A stretch of DNA of 64,000 nucleotides, taken from contig JAZKDB010000003.1 of assembly GCA_040387755.1 (NCBI GenBank), positions 104,747 through 168,746 of the forward strand. The letters are read 5' to 3'. Below the pieces are notes generated by a model. The model was given only the letters and a program-made list of their open reading frames with translations. It did not search any database and was not told where the DNA came from. A program made the position numbers and the translations under genes. Below are positions 17,974 through 26,693 of the stretch, one piece after another (position 1 is the stretch's first letter; each line of letters begins with the position of its first letter). The DNA comes from Rurimicrobium sp040387755 (GTDB lineage Bacteria > Bacteroidota > Bacteroidia > Chitinophagales > Chitinophagaceae).

Positions 17974-18317
17974 AGCGAAGTAAATCAATAAATTCTTTGG
18001 TCTCATTATGGCGTTTTAACGAGGCTGTGTAAATCAGAGATTAAACGAAAAATTTATCATTTTATTATAAAAGTTCTTAAATGCACAAACTAAAGACCTG
18101 CATTGTATGGGGTTAAGAATTTTGCATAGAAATCTGAAATTAAATAAAGAACAATGTGTTTTTGGTAAAAAAGGCAAAGAAATTCTAAACAGAATTTTTA
18201 GTGGCTTCAATCGCTGAAAGTATTGAAAATAAAAGCTCTTAACCCATTTTTGCCAAAACCGGCACTTAAAATAATCTTTGAAATAGAAGATTTTTTAAAA
18301 AAACGATGCACAAATAC

Positions 18318-18348
18318 TTGACATTCTCAAAAACTTGCTCTACTATTG
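18318..18348 (+). promoter_or_regulatory. putative gldJ promoter
   Basis: TTGACA, 17-bp spacer, then TACTATTG, one mismatch from TAnnTTTG. This leaves a leader of about 50 nt before the ATG at 18405. Confidence 0.45.
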
Positions 18349-18404
18349 TAGGACTTTTAACAATAAGTAGACTTAATTTAGTAGTAAATATTTTTCTCAG
18401 AATT

Positions 18405-19922
18405 ATGAAAAGAACACTCATTAGTATGAGCTTACTGTGCGTAGGAACAGTTACGCTCTTATCTGCCTGCTCTTCCAACAAAGGTGGCGGTGTTTCTGGC
18501 AAAACTGGCTGGAATTACAACGATCCGAAACTTGGGGGTTTTGATGTGCCGAATTATCCTGGCCAACAAACAGGTCCAGGTCTTGTATTTGTAGAAGGTG
18601 GTCGTTTTACAATGGGGCAAACAGAAGAAGATTTAGGCGATGAACACACAAGTATTCCACGTACTGTTTCCGTTTCTTCATTTTATATGGATCAAACCGA
18701 AGTAGCGAACGTTCACTATCGTGAATATACCTATTGGATGGGTCGTGCATACTCTGCCGACTATCCGGATTTAGTAGCGCAAACATTACCTGACTCAACT
18801 GCTTGGAGAGATGCCTTGTCATACAATGAGCCAATGGTGGATTACTACTTCCGTCATGCTGCTTATAATAACTACCCCGTAGTTGGTGTTTCTTGGGAGC
18901 AAGCTAATAATTATTGTAAATGGCGTACTGACCGCGTTAATGAGTTAATCCTTATTAAAAGTGGTAAGTTAAAGAAAAATCCAAATCAGGTTAATGAAGA
19001 CGTTTATAATGACGAGTCTTACCTGAGCGGTCAATACGAAGGTATTGCTGGTGGTAACCGTAAAAAGGATTTTGACCCAAACGGTTCCGGAAAACGTAGT
19101 GTAAATTATTCAGATGGTATTTTCCTTCCTGCTTATCGCCTTCCTACAGAAGCTGAGTGGGAATATGCTGCTCTTGGATTAAAAGGTAACAATCCTGAAC
19201 CCGCTACAAAACGTCGTCGTGGTGAAGAGGTTATCACTAATAGAAATACTTATCCATGGGGCGATCCAAACACTACTCGTTTTGGAATCCGCAATTCATA
19301 CCAAGGAGAATTCCTTGCCAACTACAAACGTGGAGCAGGTGACAATATGGGTATTGCCGGTGGCTTGAATGATAATGCAGACATTCCTTCCAATGTTGGT
19401 GCATTTATGCCTAACGCTCTTGGATTGTACAATATGGCTGGTAACGTTAGTGAGTGGGTATTGGATACTTACCGTCCTACATCTCATCAAGACGTAAATG
19501 ACTTCCGTCCTTTCCGTGGTAATGTTTACAAAACTGCCGTTCGTAACCCGGAAGATGGATCATTACAAGAGAAAGATTCTTTAGGTCAAATGACAAAACG
19601 TCAATTGGATTCTACAGAAGTTGCTCGTATGGGTAATAACTACCGTATGAAGAAATCAGACGTACGTAGCTACAACGATGGTGATAGCATGTCTTTGTAC
19701 TTCTATGATTACGGAAGAACATCTTTGATTAATGATGATACCAAAGTATATAAAGGTGGTTCTTGGGCCGATCGTGCTTATTGGTTGTCTCCAGGTACAC
19801 GCCGCTTCATGCAAGCAGACAGATCAAGTTCTACTATCGGATTCCGTTGTGCAATGGATCGTTTAGGTAGCCCTAACGGAACTCCAGGTAACATATTTTC
19901 TGGTAAAAGAAAAAAGAAATAA
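18405..19922 (+). CDS. gldJ: T9SS/gliding lipoprotein GldJ
   Basis: 505 residues from the ATG at 18405, chosen because it gives a lipoprotein signal (MKRTLISMSLLCVGTVTLLSAC with lipobox LSAC); the frame is open 33 codons further upstream. The mature part is an FGE-sulfatase (SUMF1) fold: PGLVFVEGGRFTMGQTEED, SFYMDQTEVANVHYREY, YPVVGVSWEQANNYCKWR, LPTEAEWEYAALG, GLYNMAGNVSEWVLD and GGSWADRAYWLSPGTRRF. GldJ is a periplasmic lipoprotein needed for gliding or T9SS stability; the fold is structural rather than catalytic. Adjacency to porU/porV supports GldJ rather than the paralogue GldK. A strong terminator follows, then murF. Confidence 0.88.
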   Translation: MKRTLISMSLLCVGTVTLLSACSSNKGGGVSGKTGWNYNDPKLGGFDVPNYPGQQTGPGLVFVEGGRFTMGQTEEDLGDEHTSIPRTVSVSSFYMDQTEVANVHYREYTYWMGRAYSADYPDLVAQTLPDSTAWRDALSYNEPMVDYYFRHAAYNNYPVVGVSWEQANNYCKWRTDRVNELILIKSGKLKKNPNQVNEDVYNDESYLSGQYEGIAGGNRKKDFDPNGSGKRSVNYSDGIFLPAYRLPTEAEWEYAALGLKGNNPEPATKRRRGEEVITNRNTYPWGDPNTTRFGIRNSYQGEFLANYKRGAGDNMGIAGGLNDNADIPSNVGAFMPNALGLYNMAGNVSEWVLDTYRPTSHQDVNDFRPFRGNVYKTAVRNPEDGSLQEKDSLGQMTKRQLDSTEVARMGNNYRMKKSDVRSYNDGDSMSLYFYDYGRTSLINDDTKVYKGGSWADRAYWLSPGTRRFMQADRSSSTIGFRCAMDRLGSPNGTPGNIFSGKRKKK

Positions 19923-19940
19923 AATTCTGAAAAAATAATA

Positions 19941-19972
19941 AAAAACCCACCAAACATTTGGTGGGTTTTTTA
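19941..19972 (+). terminator. terminator of gldJ
   Basis: Long perfect stem (AAAAACCCACCAAA with TTTGGTGGGTTTTT) around CA, ending in a T run, 19 bp after the gldJ stop. Confidence 0.9.
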
Positions 19973-20000
19973 TTTTTACAACAGCTAAACAGTAATACCC

Positions 20001-21281
20001 TTGACAACACAACAACTGTACGATATTTTTTTACGATACCCTTCTGTACAAACCGATACGCGAAAGATAAAATCCGGGGATCTTTTTTTTGCACTCAAAG
20101 GCCCATCATTTGATGGCAATACTTTTGCTCAACAGGCACTGGATTCGGGCGCTGCATATGCAATAGTAGATGATGCTGAATATGTTTTAAATGACCGATG
20201 CATTCTGACAGATGATGTGTTAACCACACTTCAGCAATTAGCTCGTTACCATCGGCAACAGTTCAGAATTCCTTTTATAGCTATTACTGGTTCCAATGGA
20301 AAAACGACATCAAAAGAATTAGTAACGGCTGTATTGAAACAAAAATTTGTAACTTATTCTACTGAAGGGAATTTAAATAATCATATAGGAGTGCCACTTA
20401 CAATTTTAAGGATTAAAAGTGATGCACAAATGGCAGTTATAGAAATGGGAGCCAATCATCAAAAAGAAATTGCTTCTTATTGCAAAATAGCATTACCCGA
20501 TTATGCCGTGATTAATAATTGTGGGAAAGCTCATATTGAAGGCTTTGGAGGCTTAGAGGGAGTTCGAAAAGGCAAGGGTGAACTGTATGATTTTATCAGA
20601 GAAAATGGCGGTAGTATTTTTATTAATACAGACCTCGATTATTTGGAAGAAATGTCAAAAGGTATTGTTGACAGAATAACCTATGGCTCTCATAATGCAA
20701 CATATTCCGGAACAATTATCCCTAACGATATGTTGCTGAATGTTGCAGTAAAAATGCCAGAAGAATCTTTAGAAATTCAGTCTAATCTGGTTGGTGAATA
20801 TAATCTCCCAAATGTAATGTTGGCTGTAGCAGTTGGTGCACATTTTGGTATCAGCGGGCAACAAATAAAGTCGGCTATCGAAGCGTATGAGCCAGACAAC
20901 AGCCGCTCCCAATTTGTATCCAAAGGAACTAATAGTATCATTCTGGATGCCTATAATGCTAATCCCACCAGCATGCGTGCTGCTGTCAGCAATTTCTCAA
21001 AACTTGAGGGCCATAAAATGCTTTGGCTAGGTGCCATGAAGGAAATGGGGAATGATGAAGCCAAAGAACATCAGGAACTGGTTGATTTTATCGCGCAATG
21101 GAATTGGGAATCAGTAATATTGGTGGGCAAAGAATTTGAACCATTTAAAGGCGGTCATTTATGGTTTTTAAATTCAGATTTGGGAGCTGATTATATTCAA
21201 CAAAACAAACCCCGTGAAACATTGATATTAATCAAGGGTTCACGGGGAAGTAAGATGGAAAAAATGGCCGAAGTACTCTAA
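20001..21281 (+). CDS. murF: UDP-N-acetylmuramoyl-tripeptide--D-alanyl-D-alanine ligase
   Basis: 426 residues, starting at TTG; TTQQLYDIFLRYPSVQTDTRKIKSGDLFFALKG is the conserved MurF beginning and no ATG is available upstream. The Mur ligase domains are complete: ATP-binding AITGSNGKTTSKELV (about 90-104), VIEMGANHQKEIASYC, the DNSRSQF segment and the C-terminal DAYNANPTSMRAAVSNF motif diagnostic of MurF. It adds D-Ala-D-Ala to the UDP-MurNAc-tripeptide in the cytoplasm. The stop directly abuts the stop of the convergent mqnC. Confidence 0.95.
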   Translation: MTTQQLYDIFLRYPSVQTDTRKIKSGDLFFALKGPSFDGNTFAQQALDSGAAYAIVDDAEYVLNDRCILTDDVLTTLQQLARYHRQQFRIPFIAITGSNGKTTSKELVTAVLKQKFVTYSTEGNLNNHIGVPLTILRIKSDAQMAVIEMGANHQKEIASYCKIALPDYAVINNCGKAHIEGFGGLEGVRKGKGELYDFIRENGGSIFINTDLDYLEEMSKGIVDRITYGSHNATYSGTIIPNDMLLNVAVKMPEESLEIQSNLVGEYNLPNVMLAVAVGAHFGISGQQIKSAIEAYEPDNSRSQFVSKGTNSIILDAYNANPTSMRAAVSNFSKLEGHKMLWLGAMKEMGNDEAKEHQELVDFIAQWNWESVILVGKEFEPFKGGHLWFLNSDLGADYIQQNKPRETLILIKGSRGSKMEKMAEVL

Positions 21282-22406
21282 TTAATAGGTAATCACTTGT
21301 TCTTCAATCTCATTTGGAATAGCTCTGAATTCATATTGTTGATTGCGTAATTGTGGTACAAAACCGGCTTCTCTGATGGCTTCCTGTATTCCATTTGCCG
21401 TGAACCGATGAGGAGCGCCTGCAGCGCTTACCACGTTCTCTTCAATCATTATGGATCCAAAATCATTTGCTCCGGCATGCAGACACATTTGGGCAACTTG
21501 CTTACCCACTGTCAGCCAGGAAGCCTGAATGTTTTTGACATTGGGCAACATGATGCGACAAAGTGCAATCATGCGGATATATTCTTCGCCACTGGTATCA
21601 TATTTGGTTTTGCGGATGCGAGCCAATAATGTGTCCACGTCCTGAAATGTCCAGGGAATAAAAGCCAGGAAACCTTTGGCATCAGTGGGTTTCATAGCCT
21701 GTACTTCTCGAAGTTTTACTAAATGTTCAAAGCGTTCTTCAATGGTTTCCACATGCCCAAACATCATAGTAGCAGAGGTAGTTAAGCCAACCTGATGGGC
21801 TACTTTCATAATATCCAGCCATTCCTGTGCGCCACATTTTCCTTTCGAAATAAGCCTTCTTACCCTATCGTTTAGTATTTCTGCTCCTGGTCCGGGCATA
21901 CTGTCCATCCCGGCTTCTTTAAGCCTTAATAAGGCTTCTCTGTGACTAATGCCAGACACTTTGCAGATATGTGCCACTTCAGGAGGGCCTAGTGCATGTA
22001 GTTTTAGTTGAGGATACAGTTGTTTCAATTCACGAAACAAATCGGTATAATATTCAATACCCAATTCAGGATGATGTCCGCCCTGCAATAAGAGTTGTTC
22101 TCCTCCTAATCGGAATGTTTCTTCGATTTTTTGCTTATAAGTATCAATATTTGTTATGTAAGACTCAGGGTGTCCCGGAATGCGATAAAAATTGCAGAAC
22201 TTACAATTGGCAACACACACATTAGTTGTGTTCATATTGCGGTCTATAATCCAGGTTACTTTACCATGTGGCACCTGAATTTTGCGCAATTCGTTGCCCA
22301 CATACATCAACTCACTTAGTGGAGCATTATGATAAAGAAAAACACCTTCTTCAATTGTCAAAGATTCAAATAGTAGTGCTTTGGTATATAGTTCCTGTAA
22401 CTGCAT
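21282..22406 (-). CDS. mqnC: cyclic dehypoxanthinyl futalosine synthase
   Basis: 374 residues. Radical SAM motif CVANCKFCNFYRIPG (CxxxCxxC, about 68-75), then GGEQLLLQGGHHPELGIEYY, HALGPPEVAHICKVSGI, the DSMPGPGAEILNDRVR segment, TTSATMMFGHVE and the ASWLTVGKQVAQMCLHAGANDFGS C-terminal signature, all typical of MqnC. It catalyses the cyclisation step of the futalosine menaquinone pathway. Other mqn genes are not in the window. Its neighbours murF (convergent) and lysC (85 bp upstream on the same strand) are unrelated in function. Confidence 0.93.
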   Translation of the reverse strand: MQLQELYTKALLFESLTIEEGVFLYHNAPLSELMYVGNELRKIQVPHGKVTWIIDRNMNTTNVCVANCKFCNFYRIPGHPESYITNIDTYKQKIEETFRLGGEQLLLQGGHHPELGIEYYTDLFRELKQLYPQLKLHALGPPEVAHICKVSGISHREALLRLKEAGMDSMPGPGAEILNDRVRRLISKGKCGAQEWLDIMKVAHQVGLTTSATMMFGHVETIEERFEHLVKLREVQAMKPTDAKGFLAFIPWTFQDVDTLLARIRKTKYDTSGEEYIRMIALCRIMLPNVKNIQASWLTVGKQVAQMCLHAGANDFGSIMIEENVVSAAGAPHRFTANGIQEAIREAGFVPQLRNQQYEFRAIPNEIEEQVITY

Positions 22407-22490
22407 TTGGTAAAATTAGGTAATTAGCTATAGCGGTAAATAGATTATTTGGCAATTCAGCAATTTGCTAAGTCGATACTGAACCAAATA

Positions 22491-23756
22491 TTATTTTACT
22501 ACTACCTGCACGGTTTCTCTTGTTTTTTGTTCCAACAGCGTATAGCGACCTTTTGTGATGTCAAATAAGGTTTCCGGCGTATAATGACGTATGGTTAATA
22601 AGCTCACATCTTCGTTGCTGAATACTTTGAAGTCCTTTTCTAGTAAGGCGATGAGCTGTTTTACCTGCGCTTCATTATTGTCAATACAAGCTACAAAACT
22701 AATAGCGGCATTTTGAATCAGGTTGATTTTTATTTTTAGATTATGAAAAATGCTGTACAAATTGCTGAGATTGTCTTCAGTAATAAATGAGAAATCACGT
22801 GTGGTAACTTGTAGCAGAATCTGATTCTTTTTAAGAATAATCAAAGGAGGGTAGAAAATACTACTCACCTCATTTTGGATAACAGTACCTTTCAAATCTT
22901 TGTTCAGAAAGCATTTTACATAAAGAGGAATATTGTTATTCTGCAATGGCTTTATGGTTTTGGGGTGAATAACCTGGGCGCCATAATAGGCCATCTCAAT
23001 TACCTCGTGATAGGTAATAGCCTCTATTTTCACCGTATCATTAAAGATTTTGGGGTCTGCATTTTTCAGGCCTTCTACATCCTTCCAGATGGTTACAGCC
23101 GAACCACCAAGCATTGCTGCCATCATCGCTGCCGAATAATCAGAGCCTTCACGGCCTAAAGTGACAGACGCATTATCAGAAGTGGCGCCAATAAAGCCTT
23201 GCACCACTATATTCTTTCCCTCAGCCAATAGCTTTCCTGCAATCTGCTTTGCCTGATTTTTTGAAATTTCCCAGTCTACTTTGGCATCACGAAAAGTATC
23301 ATCGGTACGGATAATATCGCGGGAGTCAAGCCATTCATAATTAAGTCCCTCATGCTGTAAATAGGAGCAAAATATCTTCGTTGAGAGGATTTCTCCCATG
23401 CACACAATCTGATCATAAGAATAATCAAAACGAGCAGCTGTTGCATCATCTACTGCCCATTGCAACTCGCTGAAATATTCATTCAACTCGGATTTTATTT
23501 TTTCAAAGGCTGTTTCATTCAACACCTTCGAGGCATAATCCAAATGATCTTCTTCCAGAGTTTTTAATATTTCTGTGGCCTTTTGCTTGCTGCCATTGCA
23601 GGCTTCATGTACGATAGTTTCCAGCAGGTTGGTGGTTTTTCCTTTTGCCGATACTACAACAATTAATTGATCGTTAGCTTCTGCGATTATAGGCAAAAGC
23701 GCTTTCATACGTTCAGGGCTTTCAATCGATGCCCCACCAAATTTGTAAACTTGCAA
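22491..23756 (-). CDS. lysC: aspartate kinase, monofunctional
   Basis: 421 residues. N-terminal kinase domain begins MQVYKFGGASIESPERM (usual KFGGTS; here Ala replaces Thr), with ARFDYSYDQIVCMGEILST, TLGREGSDYSAAMMAAMLGG and VEGLKNADPKIF. Two ACT regulatory modules follow (about 310-420). It phosphorylates aspartate at the head of the Lys/Thr/Met pathway. The gene is 26 bp downstream of an aminotransferase on the same strand, suggesting an amino-acid operon. Whether it is feedback-inhibited cannot be told from sequence. Confidence 0.93.
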   Translation of the reverse strand: MQVYKFGGASIESPERMKALLPIIAEANDQLIVVVSAKGKTTNLLETIVHEACNGSKQKATEILKTLEEDHLDYASKVLNETAFEKIKSELNEYFSELQWAVDDATAARFDYSYDQIVCMGEILSTKIFCSYLQHEGLNYEWLDSRDIIRTDDTFRDAKVDWEISKNQAKQIAGKLLAEGKNIVVQGFIGATSDNASVTLGREGSDYSAAMMAAMLGGSAVTIWKDVEGLKNADPKIFNDTVKIEAITYHEVIEMAYYGAQVIHPKTIKPLQNNNIPLYVKCFLNKDLKGTVIQNEVSSIFYPPLIILKKNQILLQVTTRDFSFITEDNLSNLYSIFHNLKIKINLIQNAAISFVACIDNNEAQVKQLIALLEKDFKVFSNEDVSLLTIRHYTPETLFDITKGRYTLLEQKTRETVQVVVK

Positions 23757-23782
23757 AGTGTTCTGTTTTTTGTTTTTGAAAT

Positions 23783-25048
23783 TTAATTTTTGACTTGTAA
23801 TTGTGCGAAAGCTGCTTCGAGTGAGGCAAACATTTCGTCCAGTTCTTCATATTTACATGTACCGATACTCATTCTGTACCAAGGTGAAGAAGCATCTGCT
23901 CCAAAGCATGAAAAAGGTACAATTGCCAGATGGGCTTCATTTAATAAATAGTCGCTGACATCTGCCTGTGTTTTTAATTCTGAGCCATTAAAAGAATATC
24001 CTTTCAGGTCAATTTTTAAAGTGAGGTAAATGGCGGCCTGGGGTGTAATGATATCTACCGGATATCCTTTTGCTTTAAGAGCAGTAAAAGCTTTGTAGAT
24101 GTAATCCAGACGGTCCTGAAGTTTAATTTTGAAAGAGGCACTGAAGCTATCTACTGCTTCCTGATTGTTCAGATATTCAGCGGTGGCATATTGTTCTGCC
24201 ATAGGACTCCATGCGCCAATATGGCTTAGCAATGCTTTCATTTTGGCAATAACATAAGCCGGCCCCATAGACCAGCCTACGCGCACTCCTGTAGCAGCAA
24301 GTGATTTGGAAACGCCATCAACAAAAATGGTGTATTCTTTCATTTCCGGACGAAGTGCCACAGGGTTGTGGTGTAGCACATTGCCAAATGTAAGTGTCCA
24401 ATACATTTGGTCAAACATAAGATAGAGTTTCTTTTGGTCGGCACCACGACTTGCGTTTTCAGCAATTATCAGGTCGCAAATTGCCTCCAGTTCTACTTTT
24501 TCCAGAGTAGTTCCTGTAGGGTTTTGCGGAGAACAAAGGCACAGTAAAGTGGCTCCTTTGATATGAGGAGCAATGTCAGTCGCTCGTGGCATAAAGTTGT
24601 GTTCCGGAAAAACGTCCACTACGCAATGTGCACCACCATTCATGTGTACATAGTGATTGTTATTCCATGAGGGGACAGTATAAATCACCTTGTCACCCTT
24701 ATCTACGATGGCTTTAAATAAGGAGTAAATAAGAGGGCGCCCTCCACTAGCTATTAATATTTCATCACTTTTATAATCGATTTTTTCCACTCGTTTAAAT
24801 AAAGAGGAAACAGCATTACGCAATACCAGTAAGCCATCTGCCGGAGGATAATTTGTACGATGATCCTTGTATGCTTTTATAATCGCTTCTTCGTACTCAG
24901 CAGGAATGGGGAATATAGAGGGGTCAAAATCACCGATTGTATAGTTGTAAATTTTTTCACCTTTGGCCTTCCTTTCGTTGATAGCATTGCCAAGTTTTAC
25001 GATTTCAGATCCTATTAAGGTTTCGGCGAGTGTACTGAGTGGAGACAT
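23783..25048 (-). CDS. class I/II PLP-dependent aminotransferase
   Basis: 421 residues from the ATG at 25048 (MSPLSTLAETLIGSEIVKL). The open frame extends 18 codons upstream, but that part runs through the terminator hairpin and is unlikely to be translated. Fold-type I features: NYTIGDFDPSIFPIP, ILIASGGRPLIYSLFKA, LCSPQNPTGTTLE (the NPTG motif), then DGVSKSLAATGVRVGW, whose Lys binds PLP. It belongs to the aspartate/aromatic aminotransferase superfamily; the substrate is unassigned. Co-oriented with lysC 26 bp downstream, so an aspartate-family role is plausible (inference). Confidence 0.88.
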   Translation of the reverse strand: MSPLSTLAETLIGSEIVKLGNAINERKAKGEKIYNYTIGDFDPSIFPIPAEYEEAIIKAYKDHRTNYPPADGLLVLRNAVSSLFKRVEKIDYKSDEILIASGGRPLIYSLFKAIVDKGDKVIYTVPSWNNNHYVHMNGGAHCVVDVFPEHNFMPRATDIAPHIKGATLLCLCSPQNPTGTTLEKVELEAICDLIIAENASRGADQKKLYLMFDQMYWTLTFGNVLHHNPVALRPEMKEYTIFVDGVSKSLAATGVRVGWSMGPAYVIAKMKALLSHIGAWSPMAEQYATAEYLNNQEAVDSFSASFKIKLQDRLDYIYKAFTALKAKGYPVDIITPQAAIYLTLKIDLKGYSFNGSELKTQADVSDYLLNEAHLAIVPFSCFGADASSPWYRMSIGTCKYEELDEMFASLEAAFAQLQVKN

Positions 25049-25071
25049 TTTGTTTTGCAAAGTTTCAATTA

Positions 25072-25110
25072 AAAAATAAAAAAGGCTTACTTCGAAAAGC
25101 AAGCCTTTTT
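25072..25110 (-). terminator. terminator of dnaN
   Basis: Stem AAAAAGGCTT with AAGCCTTTTT; on the minus strand it is followed by a T-rich run. It lies between dnaN and the downstream aminotransferase. Confidence 0.75.
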
Positions 25111-25241
25111 AAAGAAAATCAGTTTATGGTATAAACATTATCTTCTGCAAAAGCTCGCTTCAAAAGGCGACTTTTTACAAGATTTATATTTGGCAATTGC
25201 CGCAATCGACATAATGTTTAGCATCATTTTTTGTAATTATT

Positions 25242-26366
25242 TTAAATTCCTACCATCAAAGGCATTAACAACATTAATACATCCTCATTTTCATTTTTCT
25301 CCATCGGGCGGAAAATGCCTGCACGTGTTGGTGTGCTTAGCTCCAATTGGATTTCTGTGCCCTCCATATTACTGATTAATTCAATCATTAGTTTGGCATT
25401 AAAAGCAATCTTCATGTCCTCGCCAGTATATTGGCAAGTCATAGTTTCTTTCCCTTCGTAAGAGAAGTCAATATCCTGAGCACTAATGGTAAGAGAATTG
25501 CCTACTATATCAAATACAACCTGGCTGGTGGTTTTGCTGGCAAAAATACTTAAACGTCTCAAAGCACTGATTAAGTCAGTACGATTAATCACCAGATTAT
25601 AAGGATTGCCAGTAGGAATTACTGCTTTGTAATCAGGGAAACGTGCATCCACCAAACGGCAACTCATACGAAGTTTGTTGTTGGTGATGAAGATATGACT
25701 GCTGTTGTAGGAGATTTCTAATTGAGTATCTTCTGCGGGCAAAACGTTACGCATTTGCTGCAAACCTTTCTTCGGGACGATAAATCCGTCATTGGATTTG
25801 TGATCCAGGCCACTACGATTTAATTGCACCAATCTGTGCGCATCAGTTGCCACAAAATTGATACTTCCACCATCTTCAAGCTGGAAATAAACACCAGTCA
25901 TTGCAGGGCGTAGCGTATCGTTGCTTACTGCAAAAATAGTTTTGCTGATACTCTCCAAAAGAGCAATTGAGGAAATGCTGAAAGATGAGGCATCGCCTGG
26001 TTGCGGTTCTTTTGGGAAATCGTCGGCATTGTCACCACTGATTTTATATTTACCAAAATCGCTGTTGATTTCTATACTGCGGTCTACTTCATTTACACTA
26101 AGTGTAATGGGTTGGTCGGGCAGGTTTTTTAGGTATTCGGTAAGGATTTTTGACGGAATACAAATATGGCCGTCATTTGTAGCATTGGTTACCTCAATCT
26201 CTACACGCATCATGGTCTCAAGATCGGAGGCAGATAAACTCAAGGTGTTTCCTTTTAGTTCAAATAGAAAATCTTCAAGAACACCCAATACTGCATTAGA
26301 GCCTACGACGCCTCCAATGAGTTGTAAGTTTTTTAATAAATAGCCCGAGCTTACTATAAAGCGCAT
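25242..26366 (-). CDS. dnaN: DNA polymerase III sliding clamp, beta subunit
   Basis: 374 residues in the three-domain clamp pattern: MRFIVSSGYLLKNLQLIGGVV start, LSLSASDLETMMRVEIEV, LRPAMTGVYFQLEDGGSINFVATDAHRLV (conserved LRPALTGV-type and ATDGHRL-type motifs of domain 2), and a C-terminal NEDVLMLLMPLMV in place of the common YVVMPMR ending. The dimeric ring tethers Pol III to DNA. dnaA is not adjacent and no DnaA boxes were noticed nearby, so this is not obviously an origin region. Divergent from mpl. Confidence 0.95.
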   Translation of the reverse strand: MRFIVSSGYLLKNLQLIGGVVGSNAVLGVLEDFLFELKGNTLSLSASDLETMMRVEIEVTNATNDGHICIPSKILTEYLKNLPDQPITLSVNEVDRSIEINSDFGKYKISGDNADDFPKEPQPGDASSFSISSIALLESISKTIFAVSNDTLRPAMTGVYFQLEDGGSINFVATDAHRLVQLNRSGLDHKSNDGFIVPKKGLQQMRNVLPAEDTQLEISYNSSHIFITNNKLRMSCRLVDARFPDYKAVIPTGNPYNLVINRTDLISALRRLSIFASKTTSQVVFDIVGNSLTISAQDIDFSYEGKETMTCQYTGEDMKIAFNAKLMIELISNMEGTEIQLELSTPTRAGIFRPMEKNENEDVLMLLMPLMVGI

Positions 26367-26466
26367 GTGTATTGTCTTTTTTTAGAGAGGTTGAATAAAA
26401 TTTCCAGTACACCTAAAAGCATAGTGCGCAATGAATTGCGCGCTGCCAGAAGAGTGAAATTTTGCC

Positions 26467-26474
26467 CAAAGATA
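26467..26474 (-). promoter_or_regulatory. TAnnTTTG -7 element of dnaN
   Basis: On the minus strand TATCTTTG, perfect consensus, about 100 bp upstream of the dnaN ATG. Confidence 0.4.
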
Positions 26475-26658
26475 AGGTAATTATTAACGAAGCGAAAAGC
26501 TTGTTTTAAGATGGTTAGGGCAGCCATACTTTTTATTGCTGGTGCAAGCAATTGTAGCCATAAGTATGCATACCAGTGCTACGATGGGCGCTATTTTGCG
26601 CAGAGCAGTATTATTTTTCATAAATGTAAATGTATCGTTTTTTCTGTAAATACTCGAT

Positions 26659-26666
26659 TACTTTTG
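26659..26666 (+). promoter_or_regulatory. TAnnTTTG -7 element of mpl
   Basis: TACTTTTG, perfect consensus, ending 27 bp before the mpl ATG. Confidence 0.45.
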
Positions 26667-26693
26667 CACGAAGATAATTATTCATTTCAGAAA

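Larger units (their letters stand above)
17931..18404. other. divergent porU/gldJ intergenic region, about 470 bp
   Basis: AT-rich non-coding region. It contains a minus-strand -7 element for porU and a plus-strand -33/-7 pair for gldJ (both listed separately). A frame upstream of gldJ stays open from 18306, but its codons lack protein-like character. No RNA gene or repeat was recognised in the middle part. Confidence 0.6.
26367..26693. other. divergent dnaN/mpl intergenic region, 327 bp
   Basis: Non-coding. It holds a perfect -7 element for each direction (listed separately). Open frames crossing it lack protein-like composition. No RNA gene was recognised. Confidence 0.6.

Noticed and set aside
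25242..26693. Possible replication origin near dnaN
   Set aside because: No dnaA gene and no DnaA-box clusters were noticed; dnaN alone is not evidence of an origin in this phylum.
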